Source of the DNA: Planktothricoides raciborskii GIHE-MW2
GTDB lineage: Bacteria; Cyanobacteriota; Cyanobacteriia; Cyanobacteriales; Laspinemataceae
Direction: 5' to 3'
DNA length: 64,000 nucleotides
Assembly (NCBI RefSeq): GCF_040564635.1
Contig: NZ_CP159837.1
Location: forward strand, 3,583,001-3,647,000
Shown: one piece after another, positions 37,081-45,715 of the stretch
Numbering within the stretch: position 1 is the first letter of the stretch
How the letters are laid out: every line of letters starts with the position of its first letter
Position numbers and translations under genes: made by a program
Notes under the pieces: generated by a model
What the model was told of the DNA's origin: nothing
The model's input: the letters and a program-made list of their open reading frames with translations, nothing else
The model's database searches: none

Positions 37081-38454
37081 TTATTCTCTTTCTGATTCTA
37101 ATTGTTGCAATGCTTCTTGACGATAACCGAGCACATCTGCATCATTGGGTTGCAAGGCCAAGGCTTGATCGAAAGAGCCGATCGCCTCTTGGGGTTGCTG
37201 ACAGTTCATCAAGGCCAAACCACGCACCACCCAAGCCGGATGATAATTCGGTTGTTGCTCAATCACTCGATCCAAAGAAGCGATCGCCTCTGGGTAATTT
37301 TTGTCATTCATAAAACACATACCTCGGTTAAACCAAGCATCGGGATAATGCGGTTGATGGGCAATAGCTTGATCGTAAGAAGCGATCGCCTCCGCATATC
37401 TGCCCAAATGCAATAAAGCATTACCTCGATTACTCCAAGCTTCGGCAAAATCTGGCTTTAACTTTAGCGCTTGTTCGTGAGAATAAATCGCCTCATCATA
37501 TCGTTCTAATTGGCAAAGAACAACCCCGCGATTTTGCCACGCATTCATAAAATCGGGCTTGATTTGCAAGCATTTCTCATAAGAATCATTCGCTTCTTGG
37601 GGACGCTTCAGTAAAGTAAAGGTAAATCCCCGATTGAACCATAAATTCGGGTTATCAGGACTCAAATCGATCGCCGTATTAAAGATAATCAACGCATCTT
37701 CATATTCTTGTAAATTAAACAGTACCGCCCCTAAATTACTCCAAGCTTCAATAAAATCTGGCTTTAGCTTCAACGACTGCTGATAAGCGGCGATCGCCCC
37801 GGCAAAATCCCCGGCCTGAAATTTCTGGTTGCCCTCCTCAAACAAAGTCTTGACCACTTCCAGATTCTCTGGTGTCAGATTTTCTGATGTCAGATTTTCT
37901 GATGTTTCGGCTTCCGAACGATCCACTCCTGCTTCCTCGTCCGTCGGTGTAGAAGTCCACGACCCTTGACCCGCTTCTGTCCCTGTGGTTTCCTTTTCCT
38001 TTGAAACCGGAGAAGTTGCTGCCCCTGGTTGAGATGAAGATGGCGAAGTTGTCACCCGTTGAGATAACAACTGACTGCCGAGGTGATAAGCTACGGTACT
38101 GAATTCCCCACAATTGAACTGTCCCAGCTTCACCAGTCGTCTGCCTAAATCCATATTCTGAGTATTTTTCTTCAGCTTAGTCTCGCCAAACCGCTGTAAC
38201 CAAGCCGCCCATAAAGCAAAATTGCCGCGATCGCCCAACGCTTCCAGGTATTTGACCACATCCTGTCGTTCCCAACCCAAACGCAACCCTTCAAGAATCT
38301 GATTAAACAATAAAAGATAATCCGCATCCTCCAGAGGAGGAAGTGGACCCTTGGGTGTAGAGTCCTCCAAAGCCCGATGTCGGTTTCCTGTCTTGTTAAA
38401 CAACGGCCAAATCCCCATATCACCTTTTCTCCTATAAATCATCACTCGTGGCAA
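37081..38454 (-). CDS. TPR-repeat protein
   Basis: A 457-residue protein. Residues 1-130 hold a conserved helical region (DADYLLLFNQILEGLRLGW, ALGDRGNFALWAAW). A low-complexity Ser/Thr/Glu linker (about 140-205) includes three LTSENL/LTPENL units. About seven tetratricopeptide repeats follow to the C-terminus, with consensus AxxxFxxAIxxYDQALxLxPxxxxAWxNRG. Such proteins serve as scaffolds. No enzymatic domain is seen. It is convergent with argB. Confidence 0.88.
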   Translation of the reverse strand: MPRVMIYRRKGDMGIWPLFNKTGNRHRALEDSTPKGPLPPLEDADYLLLFNQILEGLRLGWERQDVVKYLEALGDRGNFALWAAWLQRFGETKLKKNTQNMDLGRRLVKLGQFNCGEFSTVAYHLGSQLLSQRVTTSPSSSQPGAATSPVSKEKETTGTEAGQGSWTSTPTDEEAGVDRSEAETSENLTSENLTPENLEVVKTLFEEGNQKFQAGDFAGAIAAYQQSLKLKPDFIEAWSNLGAVLFNLQEYEDALIIFNTAIDLSPDNPNLWFNRGFTFTLLKRPQEANDSYEKCLQIKPDFMNAWQNRGVVLCQLERYDEAIYSHEQALKLKPDFAEAWSNRGNALLHLGRYAEAIASYDQAIAHQPHYPDAWFNRGMCFMNDKNYPEAIASLDRVIEQQPNYHPAWVVRGLALMNCQQPQEAIGSFDQALALQPNDADVLGYRQEALQQLESERE

Positions 38455-39153
38455 ATTCTATCGGATCCTCAAAAGCGATCGCCTCCTTTGCCGCGTTTTC
38501 ATATTAATCACTACCGATCAATATATCGCTCGTTATATCGATCGTTACAGCACTTGTCAGAGTTATGAAGTACAAAAAAACCCTGTCATTCCAGCCGATG
38601 GCGGCCTTCGCGGGGGTAAAGGCGGGAATCTGTGAAAACCTCTGTACTTCCCGAACGATAATAACCGCTATATAACGATCGCTATATCACTCGTTATAAA
38701 GTGCAAGTGTTTCCGTCTCTTTTCCTGAAATTCTCGGCAATTTTCCCATCACCGCGATCGGTCTATCGGGGGGCGATCGCCTCTTGAACCAGAGTCAGAG
38801 AATCCTTCGCCAACATATCTGTGGTCATTACTCAAATATCAGACAATTCTCAGAAAAAATACCTAATCAGCAACCGGCGATCGACCATCAAACGGAATCA
38901 TCTCATCTATGGGATCGAAGGGCGATCGGGCTAATGGCTACTAGATATCCGCATCCAAGGCTGTTATGATTTAATCATTATTTAACGTCAGTGAATTACA
39001 ATAATAAGTTTTGGGCAAATTTATTAGGCCAATTTAACTAACAAAATTCACCCTGGATTTAAGTCCCTGAATCTTGATATTCCGGCTTGACTTTCTCAAG
39101 GGATGTATTATGATTAAATCAAGCATAATGTTATTTAAAATACAAAATAGGGG
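38455..39153. other. Long intergenic region with degenerate repeats
   Basis: Contains CTGTCATTCCAGCCGATGG and GGCGGGAATCTGTG (38583-38636), a decayed relative of the ATTCCCGCG palindrome, and several ATATCGCTCGTTATA-type short repeats (38520-38700). A 61-codon ORF at 38784 has no ribosome binding site and is not credible. Confidence 0.45.
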
Positions 39154-39810
39154 GTGAGGTTTGTGCTAGAGGTAGTCAAGCAACAAAACTTCATGGTCGT
39201 TGATCTGAAAGAGGGCGTGAAAGTTCACACTCTCATCCCCAGCGAAAATCACGCAGCACTTCGGTGTGGTTTTGCCGGTTATCCTACTAATCCACGGTGG
39301 ACCGCTGCCAAATTTCATGCATGGAAAACTGGGCAACAGTTAAAAGAATCACTCAGTCGAGGGGAAATGATTGTCCGTTCGGCTGATTCGATGCTAGTTG
39401 CCGCCTGCGAAACCCAGGACCAGCGCAAAAGTTCCCCACAAACTTCTGAATCAGAGAAATGTTCACCGAGTTTTTATGAATTTCTGATTAGTAGTTTCCG
39501 GATGTCGTTGCACATTAATCATCCGAGTGAAGGAGAGAGTCAACTAACCCCGTCTACGACTTCTCCCAATTCTCAGTCAAATAATCTCAATAATCATGAC
39601 ATGAAACAAGCTAACCAAAACCGGGTATCTCACAAATACAGTCGTGAATTTATAGAGGTTTATGCCGATCAAGGTTATTCTCAAGATGTCAGAAAAAAGT
39701 GTCTCCATCTCTACCTAGAAGGCAATGGATTCCGTCGTATAGAACGTCTAACTGGAGTGAGTCGTCATACACTGATTAACTGGGTCAAAGAAGCAGGGTC
39801 TTCTCTATAA
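39154..39810 (+). CDS. Protein with IS1/InsA-like C-terminal HTH
   Basis: A 218-residue protein; the GTG at 39154 or the GTG at 39163 could start it. The last 45 residues (QGYSQDVRKKCLHLYLEGN, then GFRRIERLTGVSRHTLINW) are the HTH found in IS1-type InsA and related transposase N-termini. Residues 1-110 are unrelated to transposases and unknown to me. A Ser/Asn-rich linker joins the parts. There are no terminal repeats or catalytic DDE domain nearby, so it may be a domesticated DNA-binding protein. Confidence 0.65.
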   Translation: MRFVLEVVKQQNFMVVDLKEGVKVHTLIPSENHAALRCGFAGYPTNPRWTAAKFHAWKTGQQLKESLSRGEMIVRSADSMLVAACETQDQRKSSPQTSESEKCSPSFYEFLISSFRMSLHINHPSEGESQLTPSTTSPNSQSNNLNNHDMKQANQNRVSHKYSREFIEVYADQGYSQDVRKKCLHLYLEGNGFRRIERLTGVSRHTLINWVKEAGSSL

Positions 39811-39904
39811 AGCGAACCCGGTTATCAAGAAAATGCTTAATCTGACTGAAAAATCTATTCATTGTTGACCGTTGACCGTTATTGGTTGACGGTTATTTGT
39901 TGGT

Positions 39905-40330
39905 TTTTGGTTGGGGAAAGGGGAACGGGGAAAGGGGAACGGGGAAAGGGGAACGGGGAACGGGGAACGGTTATCAGGAAGAAGAAACAGAAAACCGTGG
40001 CAATAGTGCCTGTAGCAGTAGTTGCCTGTAGCAGTAGTTGCCTGTGGTTGTTGGTTGGGGAAAGGGGAAAGAGGAACGGGGAACGGGGAACGGGGAACGG
40101 GGAACAGTTATCAGGAAGAAGAAACAGAAAACCGTGGCAATAGTGCCTGTAGCAGTAGTTGCCTGTAGCAGTAGTTGCCTGTGGTTGTTGGTTGGGGAAA
40201 GGGGAAAGAGGAACGGGGAACGGGGAACGGGGAACGGGGAACGGTTATCAGGAAGAAGAAACAGAAAACCGTGGCAATAGTGCCTGTAGCAGTAGTTGCC
40301 TGTAGCAGTAGTCGCCTGTTGCCTGTGGTT
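39905..40330. repeat. Minisatellite array, about 145-bp units
   Basis: Three tandem units. Each combines a run of GGGGAACGGGGAACG or GGGGAAAGGGGAA, a segment reading TATCAGGAAGAAGAAACAG, then AAAACCGTGGCAATAGTGCC, a TGTAGCAGTAGTTGCC doublet and TGTGGTTGTTGGT. Small repeats are nested in larger ones. Short ORFs on both strands are by-products of the repeat. Confidence 0.9.
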
Positions 40331-40416
40331 GTTGATTGTTGATTGTTGATTGTTGGTTGTTGGTTGTTTGCACCAGAAGCCCCTCCGCTCCCCCGCACCA
40401 TCCGCTCCCCCGCTCC

Positions 40417-40504
40417 CTACACCCTACACCCTACACCCTACACCCTACACGACGGCGGCTTCCCCCGCCCCACACCCTACACTGATGGCGGCCCTACACC
40501 CCAC
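40417..40504. repeat. CCCTACA heptamer tract
   Basis: CCCTACA repeated about five times in tandem, then further CACCCTACAC copies split by a GACGGCGGC segment. It resembles a telomere-like heptamer only by chance composition. Confidence 0.8.
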
Positions 40505-40646
40505 GCCCCTACTCTTAAAAAATGTGGGGAAATTGACACTGTTTTTGTTCATAAAACCGAACTTTACTCTCCGTTAATTTCCGATATATTAAATGGCATA
40601 AACAAACGGATCGTAACAGTGATTAATTGAACTGGAGGTTAACACT

Positions 40647-41084
40647 ATGAGACTCGCTCCTTATTCTCCCTTCCGTGAAATTGAAACCATGCAACGGCAA
40701 ATAAACCGTTTGTTTGACAACCTAGTCGGTTTCACTGAAGATGGGTACAATACATCCTTTATTCCTGCCGCCGAAATTGAAGAAACCGAGCAAGCTTTGC
40801 ATCTCAAACTGGAAGTTCCCGGACTAGAACCGAAGGATCTAAATGTAGAAGTTACCGCTGATGCCGTCAGCATTAGCGGCGAACGGAAATCCGAAACCCG
40901 TACAGAAGAACAAGGGATGGTTCGCAGTGAATTCCGCTATGGCAAATTCCAACGATTGATTCCGTTACCTACCCGAATTCAAAATAACAATGTTCAAGCG
41001 GAATATAAAGATGGAATTCTGCATCTGACCTTACCAAAAACTGAAGAAGAAAAGAACAAAGTAGTTAAGGTGACTATCCAATAA
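40647..41084 (+). CDS. hspA: Small heat-shock protein (Hsp20/alpha-crystallin)
   Basis: A 145-residue ATP-independent chaperone. N-terminal region MRLAPYSPFREIETMQRQINRLF. The alpha-crystallin domain covers about 45-140, with LHLKLEVPGLEPKDLNVEV and GILHLTLPK, and ends with the IxI-like VVKVTIQ. AACTGGAGG upstream gives a strong ribosome binding site. The terminator follows at 41100. Expression is probably heat-induced, by family analogy. Confidence 0.95.
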   Translation: MRLAPYSPFREIETMQRQINRLFDNLVGFTEDGYNTSFIPAAEIEETEQALHLKLEVPGLEPKDLNVEVTADAVSISGERKSETRTEEQGMVRSEFRYGKFQRLIPLPTRIQNNNVQAEYKDGILHLTLPKTEEEKNKVVKVTIQ

Positions 41085-41099
41085 TCCTCTAAGTTTATA

Positions 41100-41134
41100 C
41101 CCCCGGCTGTTTTGCCAACCGCCGGGGGCTTTTT
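41100..41134 (+). terminator. Intrinsic terminator after hsp20
   Basis: CCCCCGGC (41100-41107) pairs with GCCGGGGG (41121-41128), followed by CTTTTT. Confidence 0.9.
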
Positions 41135-41455
41135 GTGTTTTCTGTGCTACTAAGTATCTAAGTATCGTGGTCTTGGTTCAGTGATATGAATCAGGAATTG
41201 TGCTGATTATTCTAGATGCTGATAAATATATTTACTCATAAATAAATTAAAATGATAAACTTAAGGATTTCTTCAGATTGTTTTTGACTTAAGTCAATTA
41301 AATATACTAGGCGGCTAATTTATACTAATGCTCTGGGTGAAAATCTATCCAGGGTTGATTTGGATCTATCGGATCTCGATCGCACCTTGAAAAAACTTAC
41401 TAGAGCGATCGCCCTCTCAAAATTGCAAACCATAACTGAATTTGAAGCGAAAAAA

Positions 41456-41830
41456 ATGACTACTTTATTTGATAAACTAGGTGGCAAAGCTGCCGTTGAC
41501 CTCGCTGTAGATAAGTTTTATGAACGGGTTTTAAACGACGATCGCATTAAGCATTTCTTTGCCAATACAGATATGGCGAAACAGCGATCGCACCAGAAGG
41601 CATTTCTCACCTATGCTTTCGGTGGCAGCGCTCGATATGATGGGCGCTATATGCGAGAAGCCCATAAAGCTTTAGTAGAAGAAGAAGGTTTAAGTAGCGA
41701 ACATTTTGATGCGGTGGCAGAAGACCTGATGGAAACCCTCAAAGAAATGGGGGTTTCTGATGAATTATTAGCAGAAGTTGCGGCGATCGCGGCTGCCCCA
41801 CAACACAAAAAAGATGTCTTAAATCAGTAG
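41456..41830 (+). CDS. glbN: Group 1 truncated hemoglobin
   Basis: A 124-residue 2/2 globin. Start placed at the ATG at 41456 (MTTLFDKLGG) because this is the family N-terminus; an in-frame TTG at 41360 would add 32 residues. Key parts are the glycine turn after LGG, DDRIKHFFANTDM and the proximal heme histidine in RSHQKAFLTYAFGG. The fold binds heme and O2 or NO. It may help with nitric oxide or nitrate-linked stress, as in other cyanobacteria. Confidence 0.92.
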   Translation: MTTLFDKLGGKAAVDLAVDKFYERVLNDDRIKHFFANTDMAKQRSHQKAFLTYAFGGSARYDGRYMREAHKALVEEEGLSSEHFDAVAEDLMETLKEMGVSDELLAEVAAIAAAPQHKKDVLNQ

Positions 41831-41856
41831 GAATTAACTCGAATTTGTCTTAAATC

Positions 41857-41884
41857 AGTAGGGTGGGCAATTGCCCACCCTACT
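41857..41884. terminator. Convergent terminator, perfect 28-bp palindrome
   Basis: AGTAGGGTGGGCAA is followed directly by TTGCCCACCCTACT, between glbN (+) and the leftward small gene. Confidence 0.75.
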
Positions 41885-41893
41885 TGCTTTACT

Positions 41894-42118
41894 CTATTTC
41901 AAAATTTGAAAGCTGTAAACTTCCAATACTGGGCCAATCATGGCCATTGTCATCACATCATCTCGCACTTGAGCATCTATGGTGACTTTGAGGCCGCTTT
42001 GCAATAACTCCGAGGGAAGTTCATAAAGTTCATAGGTTTTGCCCTCGTCGCTTTTCAAAGCCCAAGTCCCAGTACCCATGTTAATTCGTTGAATGGTGCC
42101 GGTTACGGTGATATTCAT
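41894..42118 (-). CDS. Small OB-fold-like protein coupled to the subtilase gene
   Basis: A 74-residue protein from the ATG at 42118 (MNITVTGTIQRINMG). Its ATG overlaps the subtilase stop as ATGA, so it is probably translated by re-initiation and made in fixed ratio with the protease. The strand pattern (VTGTIQRI, GTWALKSDEGKTYEL, LKVTIDAQVRDDV) resembles a small OB fold. It has no signal peptide. It could be a cytoplasmic partner or unrelated passenger. I do not recognise the family. Confidence 0.75.
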   Translation of the reverse strand: MNITVTGTIQRINMGTGTWALKSDEGKTYELYELPSELLQSGLKVTIDAQVRDDVMTMAMIGPVLEVYSFQILK

Positions 42119-43908
42119 GCTAGTTTTTCTTCTCCTTTCATGGCTAAACGCGCTAAGGAGAAACATAACAGGGCATTCACCAATAAGAATAGACGGGCGC
42201 CGATACCGCTACCGATCCACAATAATGTGGGCGGGTTGAATAATAAGGCGCTAACGGCTAAACAACTAGCAACGCCGAGGGTTGAACCGATCGCAAACCA
42301 TTTCCAGTCTCGGTGTCCTAGCAGCAGGATGACTAAAACCAGGGGAATGGCGATACTGGCAAAAATTGGGTTCAGGGCGCTACTGCCACTAATGGCGGTG
42401 CCCAGTTCGGGGATGGAACTACCCATAATTCGCATGGGCCATTGAGGTAAATCAAAGATATAGAAGCCGCGCAGGACGAATAACCCGGAACTGCCAAAAA
42501 CTAAGCCGGTAGCGAGGTTCCAGTTCCAAGCAAAGGGGAAATAGTTCCGTAAGAACCAAGCCAGCAAATAGGAACCGAGTACCATTGCCAGTTTCGGTAA
42601 CAGTGCGTAAGCGCCACCATCAATCCAGAAACGCGGATTCAAATAACCGTTATCCCGCAGCCAGCGGAAGAAGTCCCGGAAGGTGATTTGGCCTTTGGTG
42701 GCGATCGCCACGGCATTGGCGGCATCCAGTTGTCCGGCCCCAAAGTGGTTTAAGGGGTCATCTTTAATTGCCCGCGCCGACTGTTTGAGAATGCCAGTGA
42801 CTTGTTCTGGGTCATCCACTCCAGAGGCTTTGATTAATGCCGCAACTCCCGCAACGTGGGGGGATGCCATGCTGGTGCCTTGGAAATAAGCAAACATGGG
42901 CTGGCCGGTTTGGGGGTTAATGGTTTCTTGGAGAATGCCCCCGCTTTCGGTTTCTGAGGTATCGCCACCAGGGGCGGAAATGTCTACACCCGCGCCATAG
43001 TTGGAGTAGGGAGATTTGACGCCAGCAGCGTTGATGGCGGAAACCCCAATCACATGAGAGTAACGAGCGGGATAGGAAGCGCTGTTATCATTGGAGTTGC
43101 CAGCGGCGGCAACGACGACCACTCCTTTGCTGTGAGCGTAGGCGATCGCCTCTTTCATGGCTTGGCTTTCGCCCCCACCACCGAGACTCATGTTAATTAC
43201 ATCGGCGCCGTTATCGGCAGCAAATTTAATCGCTTCGGCGATATCGGCGATCGTGCCACCACCACCAGCACTGAGGACTTTTAACGGCATAATGTTGGCT
43301 TGGTAAGCAATACCGGCAACACCATAACCGTTGTTGGTGGTTTGGGCAATGGTTCCGGCTACGTGGGTGCCATGTCCGTTGTCATCATCGGCTACTTCGC
43401 GATCGTTCACGAAATCGTAGCCTTTGACAAATTTGGTATCTTTTAGGTCGGGAACGCGAGAAACCCCCGTGTCAATCACTGCCACGGTGACGCCTTCCCC
43501 TTTGGTGTCTTCCCAAGCTTTTTCTACGTTAATGCTGCGGAAATTCCACTGTTTGCTATAGTCGGGGTCGTTGGGACTTCCCAGGGTACTATAGATATAG
43601 TTTGGTTCTATATATTCGGTATATCTACCAATTTCCGATTTTTTCAGGCGATCAAAAAGTGTGCGATCGCCCTTCACGATATATAGATTATCTGCCTGAG
43701 AAAATTCACTATTTAAACGAGGCGCAAGCTGATACTCTTGAGTGAGTATGCTAAGTTTTTTGTCAATTTGGCTGGGAGAAATATCTTCACGAAAATCCAA
43801 GACAATGGACTCGTAAGCGCCTTGGGCCGCCAATCCCTGAAAGGAGGCGATCGCCCAAATTAGCCCAACCAAAAATAAACCGAGCAAGAAAAATTTTTTC
43901 ATCGTCAA
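42115..43908 (-). CDS. Subtilisin-like S8 protease with C-terminal membrane domain
   Basis: A 597-residue protein. N-terminal signal segment (about 5-27). An inhibitor-like prodomain follows (about 32-100). The catalytic domain has D146 in VIDTGVS, H179 in NGHGTHVAGT, N271 in AAAGNSND and S346 in GTSMASPHVAG. After residue about 425 come several hydrophobic helices (for example MVLGSYLLAWFL, IFASIAIPLVLVILLLG, LFLLVNALLCFSLA), so the protease is anchored in a membrane with its active site outside the cytoplasm. The membrane tail is unusual for subtilases. It is coupled to the small gene downstream. Confidence 0.92.
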   Translation of the reverse strand: MTMKKFFLLGLFLVGLIWAIASFQGLAAQGAYESIVLDFREDISPSQIDKKLSILTQEYQLAPRLNSEFSQADNLYIVKGDRTLFDRLKKSEIGRYTEYIEPNYIYSTLGSPNDPDYSKQWNFRSINVEKAWEDTKGEGVTVAVIDTGVSRVPDLKDTKFVKGYDFVNDREVADDDNGHGTHVAGTIAQTTNNGYGVAGIAYQANIMPLKVLSAGGGGTIADIAEAIKFAADNGADVINMSLGGGGESQAMKEAIAYAHSKGVVVVAAAGNSNDNSASYPARYSHVIGVSAINAAGVKSPYSNYGAGVDISAPGGDTSETESGGILQETINPQTGQPMFAYFQGTSMASPHVAGVAALIKASGVDDPEQVTGILKQSARAIKDDPLNHFGAGQLDAANAVAIATKGQITFRDFFRWLRDNGYLNPRFWIDGGAYALLPKLAMVLGSYLLAWFLRNYFPFAWNWNLATGLVFGSSGLFVLRGFYIFDLPQWPMRIMGSSIPELGTAISGSSALNPIFASIAIPLVLVILLLGHRDWKWFAIGSTLGVASCLAVSALLFNPPTLLWIGSGIGARLFLLVNALLCFSLARLAMKGEEKLA

Positions 43909-44874
43909 AATTTGGTGTAGAGCCTGTGTTTCTACCAGGATAGCTCATCGAGAGTGGAGATGTGGGGTGTGGTGGGGTATGGGGTGTAGGGTGTGGGGTG
44001 TCGAAGCGGATGTGGGCAACGGTATTGTTGACTATTTTATTTTGGAATAGCGATGGGCAACGGATGGGATGACTGATCGGATAACGGATGGGCAAGAGAT
44101 GAAAGGGCGATCGCTTATTGACCCTTAATTCAACCGTCCCCCTGGAGTGACATTGATATGTTAATATTTATTAAGAATTTATTAATAAATCGCCTCTGAA
44201 AAATTAAGGATTAATTCCAATTCTTCTCCGTAAAAACTCGTAAATTGCTGGTTTTTTGATGCGATCTGGGAGTTTTTGTGCAATTCAATTTGGTAGGATA
44301 TATCAGTAATTTTACGCATTTTTTTTCAATTTTTAATATAATTAAAACATGATTTTAATATCTTACAGTATTTTTTTGTATTAATTTAATAAATTAATGC
44401 ATTAAATTATTCAGTTTTTATTGCTAAGTATCCTGAATAATTTATGATAATTTTCTGTATCAAAAATATACAAAAAAAATCTATTTATCCGTAAAAATAT
44501 GTAAAAATTTCGCAGGAAAATAAAAAACAATCGATATCGCTGAGTCAATCGGCGGCTAGAACGCCGATTGAATGAACGATCTGGGGCAATATTGGTAGGT
44601 TCGGAAAGTGAGCGATCGCTGTATCCCGGTCATTTTAGCTCAGTTGTGGCTCATTGCGGTTCAATTTTAGATCACTTGGGTTCAATTTTTCCTGAGTTTT
44701 AGATCAGTTTGCCTCTCAAATATCTCTATTTCAGCGACAAAAGTGATCTGACAATTTTACGGAAGATAACCAATACTTAAATCAACAAATTTGGACATTC
44801 GTCCCGGGTTTCTAGCAAGATTTTGGCTTAATCACCAAGATTTTTCTAAGAAACCCGGTTTCTAATCTCCCTCG
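43909..44874. other. AT-rich intergenic region
   Basis: No gene seen. Features are a GGGTGTGG-type run (43965-44005), a doublet GGGCAACGGATGGGAT/ATAACGGATGGGCA (44050-44094) that recurs at 50848-50883, and an inverted AACCCGGTTTCT pair (44803-44862). Confidence 0.45.
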
Positions 44875-45075
44875 CGATCGCCGACTTCACTGCTGCTGGT
44901 GGCCAAAAAGATGCGATCGGTCGGGCAGATTATCTCACTTATAAAAGCCTTACTATTGTATATGTTAATGCCGATAGCTGGATTAAGAACGCCGCGAATG
45001 ATGAACTATTGGCAATGCTTTCCGGGGTTAATGCCAATCAGATTAATCTTTCTCACTTTCAATTTATTTATCACT
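44875..45075 (+). pseudogene. Possible gene fragment (unidentified)
   Basis: An open stretch of about 67 codons reads like real protein (IADFTAAGGQKDAIGRADYL, then SLTIVYVNADSWIKNAANDE) but has no start codon with a ribosome binding site and runs into a dispersed repeat. It may be the C-terminal remnant of a secreted or Ca-binding protein. I cannot name the family. Confidence 0.35.
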
Positions 45076-45089
45076 TAAGTAAGATAACG

Positions 45090-45166
45090 ACTGAACCACA
45101 GAGACACAGAGGACACAGAGGATATCTCCTTTGTGTTCTCTGTGTCTCTGTGGTGAAATTTTTGGC
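45090..45166. repeat. Inverted repeat, CCACAGAGACACAGAGG family (copy 1)
   Basis: ACCACAGAGACACAGAGGAC on the left and its complement ending CTCTGTGTCTCTGTGGTG on the right. A half copy (TTTGTGTCTTTGTGGTGAAA) lies at 45221-45243, directly against the truncated toxin. Another full copy is at 50940-51000. Confidence 0.85.
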
Positions 45167-45248
45167 AGGGGATTGGCAGCGAATAAAAAGGCGATCGCAA
45201 AAAACCACTCTACTTTGTGCTCTTTGTGTCTTTGTGGTGAAATTAACC

Positions 45249-45278
45249 TTACGGCTGTATCGACAAATATTTTTTCAT
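45249..45278 (-). pseudogene. PIN toxin remnant (first ~9 codons)
   Basis: Just after the antitoxin stop, ATGAAAAAATATTTG would encode MKKIFVDTA, a normal PIN toxin start, if the A run had one more base. As it stands it reads MKKYLSIQP then stop. Beyond about nine codons the sequence turns into the CCACAGAG-family repeat. The toxin has been lost by truncation, and possibly by a frameshift. Confidence 0.65.
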
Positions 45279-45529
45279 TATGGGTATGCTTCTCGCTTCG
45301 GGGTTCCGTGAATATAATGGTCATGCTGGTGGGCTAAATCTTCAATGCCCGTATCTACTTGGCAATCTGCTAATATTTGATTGAGTTCTTCCCAATCAGA
45401 ACCCTCCAAATCTTCTGAGGGATTCTCTTGTTCCACGAATGTAATGATGACTTGCTGCCCTTCTTTGGCTGCGATCGCCTCTAATGGATGAACTACCCCG
45501 TTATTAAATGTGCCTTTAACTGAAACCAT
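45278..45529 (-). CDS. Orphan antitoxin of a PIN-toxin module
   Basis: An 83-residue protein from the ATG at 45529 (MVSVKGTFNNGVV), four codons inside the longer frame. The N-terminus resembles AF2212/DUF104-type antitoxins (GTFNNGVVHPLE). The C-terminal segment CQVDTGIEDLAHQHDHYIHG is typical of antitoxins that sit directly before PIN toxins. Its stop overlaps the remnant toxin start. With no toxin left, it may be neutral, or may still protect against related toxins elsewhere. Confidence 0.8.
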   Translation of the reverse strand: MVSVKGTFNNGVVHPLEAIAAKEGQQVIITFVEQENPSEDLEGSDWEELNQILADCQVDTGIEDLAHQHDHYIHGTPKREAYP

Positions 45530-45662
45530 AATTAACTCCATTTTTGACTATTTATAGTATATCACAATCAATGATTTACAGCGCTTTTTGGCTGACTAAA
45601 CCACACTCGCTTTAGGGTTGATTCGTTTTCTCGCCAATAGTCGGAGTTGTTTAATCCCCAAA

Positions 45663-45695
45663 TAAAAAACCCCGGTTTTCTTCAATAAACCGGGG
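45663..45695 (-). terminator. Intrinsic terminator of the M23-RTX gene
   Basis: On the minus strand CCCCGGTTTATTGAAGAAAA is followed by CCGGGGTTTTTTATT: an 8-bp stem plus T run, placed 21 bp past the stop. Confidence 0.9.
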
Positions 45696-45715
45696 TTTTG
45701 GGATTAGACATCGGA

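Noticed and set aside
38784-38969. 61-codon ORF in the 38.5-39.1 kb gap
   Set aside because: No ribosome binding site and no protein-like composition.
39905-40330. Repeated units considered as a CRISPR array
   Set aside because: The units are tandem and nearly identical throughout, with no unique spacers of constant length.
40417-40460. CCCTACA run as a telomere
   Set aside because: Cyanobacterial chromosomes are circular and the tract is internal; it is one of several simple tandem runs here.
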